Assembly: GCA_016789605.1 (NCBI GenBank)
Contig: JAEUQO010000104.1
Location: 1-64,000 of the forward strand
DNA length: 64,000 bases
DNA from: Acidobacteriota bacterium
GTDB taxonomy: Bacteria > Acidobacteriota > Blastocatellia > RBC074
Direction: 5' to 3'
Every line of letters begins with the position of its first letter. The stretch's first letter is position 1. The position numbers and the translations under genes were made by a program. Below the pieces are notes generated by a model. The model was not told the DNA's origin. It ran no database searches and saw only the letters and a program-made list of their open reading frames with translations. Below are positions 23,642 through 33,400 of this stretch, one piece after another.

Positions 23642-25279
23642 TTACTTGGCGCGGTAGCCAGGCCCACGCAGCACCTTGCCCGGCGTGGCGCCGGTGAATT
23701 TACCTTGGTCAATGACCAATCCGCCATTGACGATGACGAATTTTATGCCTTCGGCGGTCAAATCGGGTTCAGCGAACGTCGCGCGATCCTGAATCCGGTT
23801 CGGATCGAAAATGACGATGTCTGCCGCCAGGCCTACGCCCAGATGCCCACGGTCATACGCCATAGTTTCATTAGCGGCGACTGAAGCCATACGGTGAATG
23901 GCGGCTTCCAGCGACAACGCGCCCAGGTCGCGCACGTAACGCGCCAGCACGCGCGGGAACGCGCCAAACGCACGCGGATGGCCGGTATACGGCGCGGAAG
24001 CCGGGCCGACATCCGTGTCAAAAGAGACGAACTCTTCCTGCATGGCTTTGATCTTGTTGGCTTCGGACATGCTTTGCGGCATCGCCGAAGCGCCGGTGCG
24101 CGCCAACGCAAAAAACACATCCCACGGTTCTTGTTTGACGGCGAGGGCGATTTCGCCCAGCGATTTGCCGTTGTGCGCGGCATAGGCCGGATCGGCGATG
24201 CCCGCAATCACCACGCGATCCCAATCGTGACCGACGTGGCCGAACCAATTTTCCCAACCGGTGCCGGTTTCCATTTCGCGGCGGATTTCGGCGCGCATGG
24301 CAGCGTCATTCAACCGGCGCAGCAAATCTTCCGGCCCTTTGGCCGAGTGGCGCGGATGAACCAACGCGCGAATGCCCAAGCCGTTGTTGATGTAGGGATA
24401 CACGTCCGCGCCGACTTCCTGCCCGGCGGCGCGAGCGGCTTTGATGCGGGCGATCGCCAAATCCATCTTGCCCCAGTTGGCGCGCCCGGCGGTTTTCAAA
24501 TGGTAAATATGAACCGGCGTGTTGGCGGCTTTGCCGATGCGCAACGCTTCGTCAATTGCTTCCAGCAGTTGATCGCCTTCGTTGCGCATGTGCGTGTAAT
24601 ACCGCCCGCCGTATTCGCCCGCGACTTTGGCGAGTTCGGTGATTTCTTCTTCCGGCGCGAAAACGGCAGGAGGATAAATCAGCGAAGTTGAAAGCCCAAT
24701 CGCGCCTGCTTCCATCGCTTCGCGTACCATCGCGCGCATTTTTTCCAGTTGTTCGGGCGTGGCGCGCTTGTCTTCCAGGCCGATGACCAGCCGCCGCAAC
24801 TGCGTGTGGCCGACGGTCTGTACCATGTTGATCGGCATGCCGCGCTGTTCCAGCTTGGCGAAAAATTCGCGCATCGTGCGCCAGCCCGCGCGCTCGGCTT
24901 CCGCGCCGTCCAGCGGCGCATCCGAACCGCCTTCGCCGCAGTTGATGGTGGTGATGCCTTGCATCAGCAGATTGAACGCGGCGTTGTGATCCTGCAAAAA
25001 AGGCCGCGCTCGCTGTCCCATCATATCCACAAAACCAGGCGCGACGACCAATCCGTCGGCGTCAATCGTCTTTGTCGCTTGGGCGTCTTTTAACCGGCCA
25101 AGCGCGGCAATGCGCCCTTGCCGGATGCCGACATCCGCGCGATACCACGGCGCGCCCGTGCCATCCACCACGCGACCATTGCGAATCAAAATGTCGAAGG
25201 GGGCTTCCTGCGCGGTGATCGCTGGAAGGTATGCCGAAATAAGAGCGGTAATGACGATTAAGCAGGCGGTCTTTTTCAT
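23642..25279 (-). CDS. D-aminoacylase-like amidohydrolase, exported, lacking the HxH metal motif
   Basis: 545 residues with a signal peptide (ACLIVITALISAYLPAITAQ). The metallo-dependent hydrolase fold of the N-acyl-D-amino-acid deacylase family is clear: DILIRNGRVVDGTGAPWYRADVGI at the start, THMRNEGD and VHIYHLKTAG in the middle, and HPRAFGAFPRVLARYVR and GLAADIVIFDPNRIQD near the end. Where the family normally has PGFIDxHTH, this protein reads PGFVDMMGQ, so both histidines of the first metal site are replaced. The later His ligands and the Asp (FDTDVGP) are kept. A recognisable subgroup shares this change, so it is not random decay, but the substrate and metal content may differ. It is co-oriented with the CocE gene, 43 bases apart. 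Confidence 0.88.
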   Translation of the reverse strand: MKKTACLIVITALISAYLPAITAQEAPFDILIRNGRVVDGTGAPWYRADVGIRQGRIAALGRLKDAQATKTIDADGLVVAPGFVDMMGQRARPFLQDHNAAFNLLMQGITTINCGEGGSDAPLDGAEAERAGWRTMREFFAKLEQRGMPINMVQTVGHTQLRRLVIGLEDKRATPEQLEKMRAMVREAMEAGAIGLSTSLIYPPAVFAPEEEITELAKVAGEYGGRYYTHMRNEGDQLLEAIDEALRIGKAANTPVHIYHLKTAGRANWGKMDLAIARIKAARAAGQEVGADVYPYINNGLGIRALVHPRHSAKGPEDLLRRLNDAAMRAEIRREMETGTGWENWFGHVGHDWDRVVIAGIADPAYAAHNGKSLGEIALAVKQEPWDVFFALARTGASAMPQSMSEANKIKAMQEEFVSFDTDVGPASAPYTGHPRAFGAFPRVLARYVRDLGALSLEAAIHRMASVAANETMAYDRGHLGVGLAADIVIFDPNRIQDRATFAEPDLTAEGIKFVIVNGGLVIDQGKFTGATPGKVLRGPGYRAK

Positions 25280-25297
25280 CGGTTGTCCTCTGAATTT

Positions 25298-25368
25298 GCA
25301 GGTAGTCCCGCCTTCAGGCGGAATGGTTTGGCTGCTACGGATTTCCGCCTGAAGGCGGGACTACCTGC
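25298..25368. repeat. REPIN-like palindromic element
   Basis: Two perfect 26-base inverted arms (25298-25323 and 25343-25368) flank a 19-base spacer. Each arm is itself a small hairpin (CCGCCT-TC-AGGCGG). This nested form is typical of REP/REPIN dispersed elements mobilised in trans by RAYT transposases. It fills most of the gap between two hydrolase genes and could also form a strong RNA hairpin in the transcript. Confidence 0.85.
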
Positions 25369-25372
25369 GTTT

Positions 25373-26863
25373 TTATTTCTTCTTCAACTCCGCCCACTGC
25401 GTCAGCGCATTGCCGAGTCGTTTGCCGGGCAGGGAGCGCGCCGTTACCGCGCCATTCAGTACATTGCCGCGAAGTTTCAACGACAGCGCCAGCACATAGC
25501 GCGTGCGGTTGGCGTCTTCGGTGCCGATGTCGCCCAGGAATTCGCCTGTGAGATAGCCGTCTTTGAATTCGGCGCGATTCACCAGGGATTTGTGCTGCGT
25601 GCCGAGCCAGGCGTGGATGTCGCCGTCCGGTTGAAACACCAGCGTAAAGGGCAAATCGGTTTTGTAGGTGTGAACCGTGCCTTCCCAGGTTCCGATCAAG
25701 GCGTCAGTCGGTTTGAACGCCGTGTCTGTGGCATTGTTCGGCGTCGCCGGAGCAGGCCGCGCATCCGGCATCAGCGTCGCCATGATTTCGTCGGCAATTT
25801 GATGCGGCGCGGGCGAACTGGAATTGGTCAACACGGCAATCGCGATTTTCTCTTTGGGAAACAGGCGCAGGCTGGTTGCCACGCCGCCCATGCCGCCCGT
25901 GTGCGAAACGCACAGATGATTGCCGGGATAGGTATTCGACGCCCAGCCAATGCCATAACCTGCGTTGGGCCCAGTTGTCATTGTTGCCTTGTGCATTTCG
26001 TCAATCGTCTGGTCGCTGAGAATCGCTTTTTGATCGGCGAGGCGCGCTTTCAAATGAAACAGGCCGAAGCGGACCAGATCATGCGCGCTGGCATAGATTG
26101 CCGACCCGCCCGGATGATCGAAGGCGTAAAACGGAATCGGCAAGCCGTCCGTGCCGTAACGAACGGCCTGTTGCTTTTCCATCCCTGCCGGAATGTCCAC
26201 GGACATATGTGTCAGGCCCAGCGGCTGGAAAACTTCCGTGCGCATGAATTCGGCGTAGCTTTTGCCGGAACCGCGTTCGATCAGGTAATCCAGCAGACCG
26301 TAGCCCAGATTGGAGTATTGATATTTTTCGCCCGGCGCGGTGACGGTGTTGGCGTACCGGTTGATTGTTTCATCCCGCGCGGGCGCGCGGAACGGTTCGT
26401 CTTCGTAAAAGAACTGGTAATGCAGCGGCAGGCCGGAGGAATGATTGGCAACGCGGCGCACGGTCAAATCCGCCGGATTGCCGAGCCGGACTTTGATTTT
26501 GGCGTCGCCCAGATAATCGTTGAGCGGGCGGTCTAAATCGAGTTTGCCGCGCTCTTTCAGAATCATCAGCCCCGTGGCGGTAATCGGTTTTGAAATCGAG
26601 GCCAGGGAATACATGGTGTGCGGCGTGGCGGCAATGCGCTCTTCGCGGTTGGCCCAGCCGAAAGCTTCTTCCCAGATGATTTTGCCGTCGCGGGCCACGG
26701 CGACCGCGACTGACGGCACCTGTCGTTCCAGCATCTGTTTTTGAATGAACGCACGCACCGGGCTGAACTGATCGTCGCTGGCGTGAACGCCAATGAATGC
26801 CGGTTTGGCAATGCCGAAACTGAGTGAAGACAGCAGCAACAAAGTCAGCAGTAACTTTTTCAT
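25373..26863 (-). CDS. Exported serine beta-lactamase-fold hydrolase (class C-like)
   Basis: 496 residues from the ATG at 26863, which follows a GAGGAG site; an upstream in-frame start would lie within the hairpin repeat and is rejected. Signal peptide LLLTLLLLSSLSFGIA. Catalytic motifs: SISK (Ser89, Lys92), YSN (Tyr183-Asn185) and HTGG as the third motif. A C-terminal beta domain follows (ALIGTWEGTVHTYKTDLPFTLVFQPDG). It belongs to the same broad family as the gene at 20032 but is not a close copy. Likely roles are hydrolysis of D-amino-acid peptides, esters or lactams outside the cytoplasm. It is the first gene of the four-gene exported hydrolase run, and its upstream side is the receptor remnant. 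Confidence 0.88.
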   Translation of the reverse strand: MKKLLLTLLLLSSLSFGIAKPAFIGVHASDDQFSPVRAFIQKQMLERQVPSVAVAVARDGKIIWEEAFGWANREERIAATPHTMYSLASISKPITATGLMILKERGKLDLDRPLNDYLGDAKIKVRLGNPADLTVRRVANHSSGLPLHYQFFYEDEPFRAPARDETINRYANTVTAPGEKYQYSNLGYGLLDYLIERGSGKSYAEFMRTEVFQPLGLTHMSVDIPAGMEKQQAVRYGTDGLPIPFYAFDHPGGSAIYASAHDLVRFGLFHLKARLADQKAILSDQTIDEMHKATMTTGPNAGYGIGWASNTYPGNHLCVSHTGGMGGVATSLRLFPKEKIAIAVLTNSSSPAPHQIADEIMATLMPDARPAPATPNNATDTAFKPTDALIGTWEGTVHTYKTDLPFTLVFQPDGDIHAWLGTQHKSLVNRAEFKDGYLTGEFLGDIGTEDANRTRYVLALSLKLRGNVLNGAVTARSLPGKRLGNALTQWAELKKK

Positions 26864-26889
26864 TTTTGCTCCTCGCCTGGTGCTGGTGT

Positions 26890-26924
26890 GTTGTGGCGCG
26901 AGTTTGGGAAACTCGCGCCACAAC
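26890..26924. repeat. Perfect 16-base palindrome with GGG loop
   Basis: GTTGTGGCGCGAGTTT at 26890-26905 is exactly complementary to 26909-26924, leaving a 3-base loop. It sits just upstream of the hydrolase start. A different palindrome family from the one at 25298; probably a dispersed REP-like sequence. Confidence 0.8.
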
Positions 26925-26952
26925 GTGTTGAAGTCAATTGCATTCAATTCGA

Positions 26953-27234
26953 TTAGAACTCAATGCGCAGCCCCAACTGAATTTGCCGCGCCTTGTAAAA
27001 GTTGTTCGACGACGTCGGTTCGCTGGTCAGCACGCCGAATGATGCCGGGGCGAGCAGGTTCAGCGCCGGATCGTTGAACAACGGATGATTCAGCGCGTTG
27101 AGGAAATCGGCGCTAAACCGTATGTGAACCCGTTCGGTGATGGTCATCCGTTTGGACAGCGACAAATCCAGCGTCGCCCACGGCACATCGCCGAACAAGT
27201 GCTGGGCGCGGAGATTTTCAAACATCTTTACTAA
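26953..27234 (-). pseudogene. C-terminal remnant of a TonB-dependent receptor
   Basis: About 94 codons reading LVKMFENLRAQHLFGDVPWA..., with the closing barrel strands of an Oar-like receptor: DLSLSKRMTITERVHIRFSADFLNALNHPLFN and the terminal aromatic strand IQLGLRIEF. That last strand is the outer-membrane assembly signal of this family. There is no signal peptide, regulatory domain or plug, and an in-frame TGA precedes the fragment at 27235-27237. The other 90% of the gene is missing; upstream there is only about 180 bases of non-coding DNA before the glutamine synthetase stop. This is best read as the stump left by a deletion or recombination, near the palindromic repeats. It is very unlikely to be functional. 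Confidence 0.8.
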
Positions 27235-27347
27235 TCAGAACCCCCGCGCACGCCGCTGGCAAGGCGTCAATTTCAGCAAGGACGGGTGCATTCATCAGCG
27301 CGCGATGCGGGGGCAGCCTGCTGCGAGCAACGCGCGCGACTGCGACC

Positions 27348-27376
27348 GTAGCGCAAGCTTGGCGAGCTTGCGCTAC
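27348..27376. repeat. 12-base palindrome (GTAGCGCAAGCT), possible terminator
   Basis: Perfect 12-base arms at 27348-27359 and 27365-27376 with a 5-base loop lie 42 bases beyond the glutamine synthetase stop. It could terminate that gene's transcript, although the minus-strand side has no T-run. Palindromes with this core are a third repeat family in this 2-kb stretch. The rest of 27235-27417 holds nothing I recognise. Confidence 0.7.
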
Positions 27377-27417
27377 ATTTTGATGAGGAAATTCCGTTTG
27401 GGAAAATCAGGCTTTGG

Positions 27418-28827
27418 TCAAATCCTTTCAAAGTATCGCCGCCGTTCCCAATCCGTGACGGCGGAATTGAACGCGGCCTGTTCGGTGCGGAAAAATTGCG
27501 TGTAGTGTTCGACGACGTCTTCGCCAAAGGCGCGTTTGGCAAATGCGCTGGCAGCAAATTTGTCGGTGGCTTCGGCCAGGGTGTACGGCACGCGCGGCAG
27601 GTATTTGGCGGCGTAAATGTCGCCGGTGAAGCATTCGGGCGGTTCGATCTGGTTTTTGATGCCGTCCAGGCCTGACGCCAGCGACGCGGCAAAGGCCAGA
27701 TACGGATTGCAGTCTGCGCCGGGAATGCGGCATTCGATGCGCAAGCTTGACCCGCTGCCGACGACGCGAAACCCGCCAGTGCGATTGTCATAGCTCCAGG
27801 CCAGCCGCGTCGGCGCCCAGCTTCCGTCCACATAGCGTTTGTAGGAATTCACGGTGGGAGCATAAAACGGCATCACGTCGGGCACGTGTTCCATCCAGCC
27901 GCCCAGAAACCAGCGGAATTCGTCAGAGCATTTGATGCCGCAATGGGCCGGGCCAAACGCCTGCTCACCGGCAAAGGCGTTGCGCCCGTCTTTCCACAAA
28001 CTGAGATGGATGTGGCAACTGGAACCGGCGCGGTCGGCGGCGAATTTAGCCATAAACGTGACGCTCAAACCCATCTGTTCGGCGATCTCTTTCAGACATT
28101 GTTTGTAGATCATGTGCCGGTCGGCCATGTTCAGGGCTTCGGCGTAACGAACATTGAGTTCGTGCTGACCCAGGCCCCATTCGCCTTTGGAGTTTTCGAC
28201 CGGTACGCCGGAATGTTTCAGGTGATAGCGCGCAGCGGCATTGAACGGCTCGGTGCGCGTGCCCTGCAAAATGTGATAGTCCTCCAGATACCAGCCAGCA
28301 GGTTCCAGATCGGCATAGCCCTGGGCAAAGGCTTCGCGGTAGTTGTTTTGAAACAGGTAATACTCCAATTCCGAAGCGGCGAAGCTGTCAAACCCAAGCC
28401 CGTGCGCGGCGTCGAGTTGCCGACGCAGGATCGAACGCGGCGCCACGCTGATCAATTCGTGTTTGCGTTCGTTTTGCACGTCGCACAGCACCAGCGCGGT
28501 TTTTTCCAGCCAGCTGGCCACGCGCAACGTCGCCAGATCGGGCACCAGGTGAAAGTCGCCGTAGCCCAATTCCCAGTTGGCGAATTTGTAGCCGGGGACG
28601 GGTTCCATTTCCATGTCCACGGTCAGCAGGTAATCGCAACCGTGTGTGCCGTGGCTGATGGTGTCTTCGACGAACATTTCAGCGTCATAGCGTTTGCCGA
28701 TCAGCCGACCGTAATGATCGGTAAAGGCGACGATGACGGTTTCGATGATTTCCTGCGCGACCAGTTCGCGCAATTCTTCGACCGAAAGCATTCCTCTGAT
28801 TTGCTGATTGCGTTGATTCTGACTCAC
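27418..28827 (-). CDS. Glutamine synthetase family protein (possibly gamma-glutamyl-amine ligase)
   Basis: 469 residues from a GTG with an AGGAG site 8 bases away. Glutamine synthetase motifs are present: FAASELEYYLF with the metal-binding Glu, GSSCHIHLS (family HxH), NSYKRYVDGSWAPT, and RIECRIPGADCNPYLAFAA. The length, the N-terminal VAFTDHYGRLIGKR and the absence of the adenylylation-loop tyrosine context of GlnA favour the GlnA-like group that includes PuuA and ethanolamine/methylamine glutamylating enzymes. It would ligate glutamate to ammonia or an amine using ATP in the cytosol. An APC permease gene lies 82 bases upstream on the same strand; this pairing is typical of amine or amino-acid catabolism operons, which supports a role other than primary ammonia assimilation. 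Confidence 0.88.
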   Translation of the reverse strand: MSQNQRNQQIRGMLSVEELRELVAQEIIETVIVAFTDHYGRLIGKRYDAEMFVEDTISHGTHGCDYLLTVDMEMEPVPGYKFANWELGYGDFHLVPDLATLRVASWLEKTALVLCDVQNERKHELISVAPRSILRRQLDAAHGLGFDSFAASELEYYLFQNNYREAFAQGYADLEPAGWYLEDYHILQGTRTEPFNAAARYHLKHSGVPVENSKGEWGLGQHELNVRYAEALNMADRHMIYKQCLKEIAEQMGLSVTFMAKFAADRAGSSCHIHLSLWKDGRNAFAGEQAFGPAHCGIKCSDEFRWFLGGWMEHVPDVMPFYAPTVNSYKRYVDGSWAPTRLAWSYDNRTGGFRVVGSGSSLRIECRIPGADCNPYLAFAASLASGLDGIKNQIEPPECFTGDIYAAKYLPRVPYTLAEATDKFAASAFAKRAFGEDVVEHYTQFFRTEQAAFNSAVTDWERRRYFERI

Positions 28828-28870
28828 GATGAAACTCCTGTAGATTGTTCTGCGGGGAAACGGCGGTTGC

Positions 28871-28900
28871 GCTCACGGCCCGGCTCACGGCCCGGCTCAC
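28871..28900. repeat. 12-base tandem repeat, 2.5 copies
   Basis: GCTCACGGCCCG occurs at 28871-28882 and 28883-28894, followed by half a unit. It lies in the gap between the permease stop and the glutamine synthetase start. It could change the spacing of this co-transcribed pair; function unknown. Confidence 0.75.
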
Positions 28901-28909
28901 AATTGACAA

Positions 28910-30325
28910 TTATCCCATCCAGGCTGGGCCAGGGAACCGGCGTTTTTCACGCACTGCATACCAGATCGCCAGCAACAAGGTGACGGCGGCAATGGATTTT
29001 CCGGCGCGTTGATTGTCGGGAATGCTCAGCACAAAACACAAAAACAACACCCAGAGAATGGCGATGACATTGACGGCGCGGCTGTAACGGCCCAAATGCC
29101 AGGGGCCGCGTTCGAGGTTGGAGCCGGAACGCCAGTGCAACCAGACAGGCAAAATGTAGGACACGTACAGGCCGATGGTGCTGATCGAAGTCACCACGGC
29201 ATAAGCGCCGCTGTAAACCAACGCCAAAAATGCGGCGATTGAGCACAGCCAGATGGCCGGTGCGGGCGTCAGGTGTTTGGTACTGACGTGTCGCCAGATG
29301 CGCGAAGCGGGCAAGCCTTCGTCACGAGCAAAAGCGTAAATCACACGCGAGCTCCAGGTCACGGCTGACAAACCGCAAAACCACATGGCCATCGCTGCCA
29401 AGGCGGAAAACGCCGTGCCTGCGCGTTCTCCCAGCGCCGCAACCAGAATGGCGATGACTTCGGGCGGGTTGCCCAAAACACTCGGAATGTCTTTGATCGA
29501 AAGCGTCAGCGCGATCAGCAACAAATACCCGACAAGCGAAGACACGACCACGGCCATCACCATGCCCCACGGAGCGCGGCGGCGCGGGTCAACCGTTTCT
29601 TCAGAAACACTGGCCGACGCGTCATAGCCGGTATAGGTCCACATTGCTTGCAGCAAGCCGATGACAAACGCCCAGCCATACGACCAGCCTTCGGTGTTGT
29701 TGGTTACGCGCGCAAAGAAAAAGCTGAGCGGTTGTTTGGGCGCAAACAGAAACAATGCGCCGACAATGACGATCACGCCGATGATGTGCACCGTCACGCT
29801 GAAATCGTTGAGCCAGGAAACCAGGCGAATGCCGAAATGGTTGATCAAGGCGTGTGACAGCAGGATCGCACCATACACCAACAGCAGGTTGTTGGTGGTT
29901 GCTTCCAGACCCAGCAGCGGCGTCAGAAATTGTGCGCAGCCATAATCAATGCCTGCGATGGCGGCGACCTGGCCGATCAAATTGAACCAGGCGGTGAACC
30001 AGCCCCAGCCTTTGCCGCCGAGTTTGCACGACCAGTGATACATCGCGCCTGAGGTGGGCAACGCCGACGCCAGTTCGGCCATGCTGCACACGACAGCCAG
30101 GGTGAACAGCGTGACCAGCGGCCAGCCGAGCGACATTTGCGCCGGACCGCCCATGCGCAACCCGTGACCATACAGCGTGACCGCGCCAGTCAAAATCGAA
30201 ATGATCGAAAACGAGATGGCGAAATTGGAAAACCCGCCCATTGTGCGAAACAGTTCCTGGGCGTATCCGAGTTTGCTTAAGTCCTGTGCGTCTTCTTTTG
30301 CGTCGTGGTGGGATTGAGAGGTCAT
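28910..30325 (-). CDS. APC family amino acid/amine permease
   Basis: 471 residues from the ATG at 30325. An in-frame GTG at 30370 would place the start inside a dispersed repeat and is less likely. The soluble N-terminus ends in LGYAQELFRTMGGFSNFAISFSI, a motif of the amino acid/choline transporter branch (GABA permease-like) of the APC superfamily. About twelve hydrophobic segments follow, including the conserved GYDASASVSEET helix-break region. It is an inner-membrane symporter or antiporter for an amino acid, GABA, choline or polyamine-like substrate. With the downstream glutamine synthetase family enzyme it probably forms an uptake-and-glutamylation pair. Confidence 0.88.
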   Translation of the reverse strand: MTSQSHHDAKEDAQDLSKLGYAQELFRTMGGFSNFAISFSIISILTGAVTLYGHGLRMGGPAQMSLGWPLVTLFTLAVVCSMAELASALPTSGAMYHWSCKLGGKGWGWFTAWFNLIGQVAAIAGIDYGCAQFLTPLLGLEATTNNLLLVYGAILLSHALINHFGIRLVSWLNDFSVTVHIIGVIVIVGALFLFAPKQPLSFFFARVTNNTEGWSYGWAFVIGLLQAMWTYTGYDASASVSEETVDPRRRAPWGMVMAVVVSSLVGYLLLIALTLSIKDIPSVLGNPPEVIAILVAALGERAGTAFSALAAMAMWFCGLSAVTWSSRVIYAFARDEGLPASRIWRHVSTKHLTPAPAIWLCSIAAFLALVYSGAYAVVTSISTIGLYVSYILPVWLHWRSGSNLERGPWHLGRYSRAVNVIAILWVLFLCFVLSIPDNQRAGKSIAAVTLLLAIWYAVREKRRFPGPAWMG

Positions 30326-30344
30326 TATTGGATGAAGGAAGCAA

Positions 30345-30420
30345 AATCCACGAAGAACACGAAGAGTCACAAAGGGAGAATGTTCGCCGCTTTATGTTTC
30401 TTCGTGTCGCTTCGTGGATT
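30345..30420. repeat. Inverted dispersed repeat (CCACGAAG/CACGAAG type)
   Basis: The arms at 30345-30365 and 30398-30420 match over about 20 bases with a small internal mismatch and enclose 32 bases. The CCACGAAG-nnn-CACGAAG unit belongs to a dispersed intergenic repeat class seen in many multi-repeat bacterial genomes. It separates the APC permease from the 3' end of the receptor gene and supports the downstream choice of permease start. Confidence 0.6.
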
Positions 30421-30434
30421 GGTTAGAGGTCAGT

Positions 30435-33400
30435 TTAGAAGCTCAATCGCATGGTGACCTGGCCCGTACGGCTGCCCCCCAGTTCTGAGGAGCGGGCACT
30501 GGTGATGCGCCCAAAAGCCGTGCTGATGACGTTCATTTGCGGATCAGCCAGGTTGACGCGGTTTTCGACGTTGGTGAACGATGCGCCTGCTTCCAGCTTG
30601 ATCCTTTCGGTCAGTTGGAACGCTTTATTCAGCCCAAGCGAAAGATTGATCGTGCCGGGGCCGGTGATGATGCCGACACCCGCGTTACCGAACCGTCCGA
30701 TCGGCGCGGCGTCACGCGTCGGGTTGATCCCGATGCGGCAACTACCCGCCACGCGCGTATTCAAACCGGGACAGACAAAGGCGTTCACGTCGAACCACAG
30801 ATCACGCGTTGGGTTCGAGATGTTGCCATTGCCGATGCGATCCGGGTGTTGGTTGCGCGACAGGCCAGAACCGCTGCCCGACGGATCAACCACGTTGCTA
30901 CCCAAAAACGGCGTCAGGAACGGGCCGGTTTGCGCCAGGAAAATCCCGCTCAATTGCCAGCCGCCGATAACCGCATTCGCCACGGGATGAATGCCATTGG
31001 CAAATTTGCGGCCTTTGCCGAACGGCAACTCATACACCACCGTCGAAATCGAACGATGCCGCCGTGTCGCGTAATCGTCGCCGTATTCGCCCTGGCGGTT
31101 GTAAAGATCAGCCGCGCGTCCGCCGCCGGTTTCGCCCACGAAACCGGTTGCGTTCGGTCCCAGGTTGTCCGCCAGACTCTTGGCCCAGGTGTAGGTTGAA
31201 TTGAACGTGACCCCGTTCGAAAAACGGCGATTGGCTTCGACTTGCAAGGCGTTGTAGAACGCGGTGGCGCCTGCCGTGCGGGTGAAGATGATGCCCCAGT
31301 TCGGGAAGGGACGGTCACTTAACGGGCGGTTGATGGCGAATTGCGTCGAGTTCGTCATCTGGTTCAAGTCGGGGGCCCAGGCCAACTGGGTCGTCTTCAT
31401 ACCGATATACGAAACGCGCACGCCCAAGCCATAGCCGACATAACGGTCAACCGACAAATTCCATTGCACCGAATACGGGTCTTTGTAATTGATGTCGTTG
31501 GCCGTACGGAATGACGCCGTGCCGAGCTGGCCTGTGCTGATGCCTGAGCCGCTGGATTGAATGGCGGGCCATTGATACAACGGACGGCCACCCGAACTGA
31601 GGTTGGTGAATTCGCGCACGTCGGATTGCAACGTGCCGGTCAGCGAGAAGTAAATGCTGCCGAGCAGCGTGCCGTTGTATGCGCCGATACCGCCGCGCAC
31701 GACGGTCTTATCATCGCCGAACGGGCGATAGGCAAATCCGAAACGCGGCAATAGACGATTTTTCGGCACGGTGCGCAAGCTTTCAGGCAAACCGGCTTCT
31801 TCCGCCGACAGCACCGGCGTGCAAGCTGCGCCATTGGCAGCCGGAGCCGGGCAGGCGTTGAAGGTCGCCAGGAAGCCGGGGGCCAGCAAGTTGCGTTTGC
31901 CCGTCGGATACACCACACGACCGGTTTTCGCCACGCTCGGATCGAAGTTGCCGATGTTACCGCCCGCATCTGTGTAGCCTGGGTGATATTCGTAGCGCAA
32001 ACCGTATTCGAGCGTCAGCTTCTGATTCACGCGGAAGCTGTCCTGTCCGAAGAAATGGTAGTGCGTGGTGCGTCCGTCGTTGTCCTGTTGGATGATTGCG
32101 TAGGACGTGCGAATCGGAATGCCCAGCAGGAAATCGCCGAAGTCATAACCAGAGAAGGTGTTATTGAACGCCGAGTTGCCGTAGTTGTCTGCGCCGATGA
32201 ACCCCAGCGGCGAGACGGCGCGAATCCAGCGCACATCAAACCCGTATTTGGTCGTGTGACGGCCCACCGTCCAGGTCAGGTTGTTGTTGAACTGGAAGGT
32301 GCGTGATTGCGACTTACCATCTGCGCGGTTGCGGCTCAGGTCGGTAATGTCACCCGAAAAATCAATGTTCGGCAGACCATTGAAAGGGAAGTTCGGGCCA
32401 ATGCCGGTGAAGCCCAGTTTGTTGGTGAAATCACGCCCGTCAAACGGAAATGACGTGCCGCTGTCATTGAGCGTCAGGCCAAAGCGCGCTTCATTGAGCA
32501 AGCGCGGCGTGATCGTATAGTTGTGCGAGACAACCAGGATTTTGTAGTTGTCAAAAGCCGTATTCGACGGCAAGGTCAAAATGTTTGGCGCATCGGTGGC
32601 GATTTCCTTCCACGTCCAGCGGCCAAAGACTGATTGTTTGCTGGTCAGGTTGTGATCAATACGGATGTCATATTGATCGGAATTGATGTTGTTCGACGCA
32701 TTGCGAATGTAATTCGCCACACGGAATTGATCCGGATTGCTGACATTCGGCAGCGGATACAAGGTGAGAAGCGCTTTGGAAATCGCGCTGATACGGTTAT
32801 CGGGGATACGATTATTGGCAAACGCCTGACCGGTGAGCGGATCGCGCACGGTGACGTTGGCCAGCGCGCTGAAATCACCATTGCGCATGGCCTGGGTCGG
32901 CACCGTGTTTTGAATCGTTGCGCCGCGCGGCAATCGCAATCCTTCATATGTGCCAAAAAAGAAGGTGCGGTCTTTGCCGTTGTACAGCCACGGAATACGC
33001 ACCGGGCCGCCGCCGCTAAAGCCGAAGTCGTTGCTGATTTTTTGCGGCTTGGTCAACGCGCCATACGCTTTGGCGTCGAGCGCGCGGTTTTGGTGAAACC
33101 AGAAAGCCGTCGCGTGATAGTCATTGGTGCCGCTTTTCGAAATGGTCGTGACGTCACCGACCTGACCGTATTCCGCCGCATTGCCCACGCCCTGCACTTT
33201 GATTTCAGCGATGGATTCCGCCGACGGGAACGCGTTGCGCAACGGCGAGTTGCCAGTCACGTTGGTGGTCGAAATGCCGTCGAGCGAAAATTGCGATTGC
33301 GAAGGCAACGCGCCTTGAATCGAAAATGCGCCGCCGTTGTCGGATTGCACGCCGGGGAGTGCGGCGATCAGGGCATACGGGCTGGTGCTGCCGCCTGCGC

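Noticed and set aside
27235..27347. Possible further coding remnant upstream of the receptor fragment
   Set aside because: Short frames here show no recognisable receptor or other family sequence and contain an in-frame stop before the fragment.
30326..30370. Upstream GTG start for the APC permease
   Set aside because: It would add 15 residues encoded by the CCACGAAG dispersed repeat; the ATG at 30325 begins the family-like sequence.
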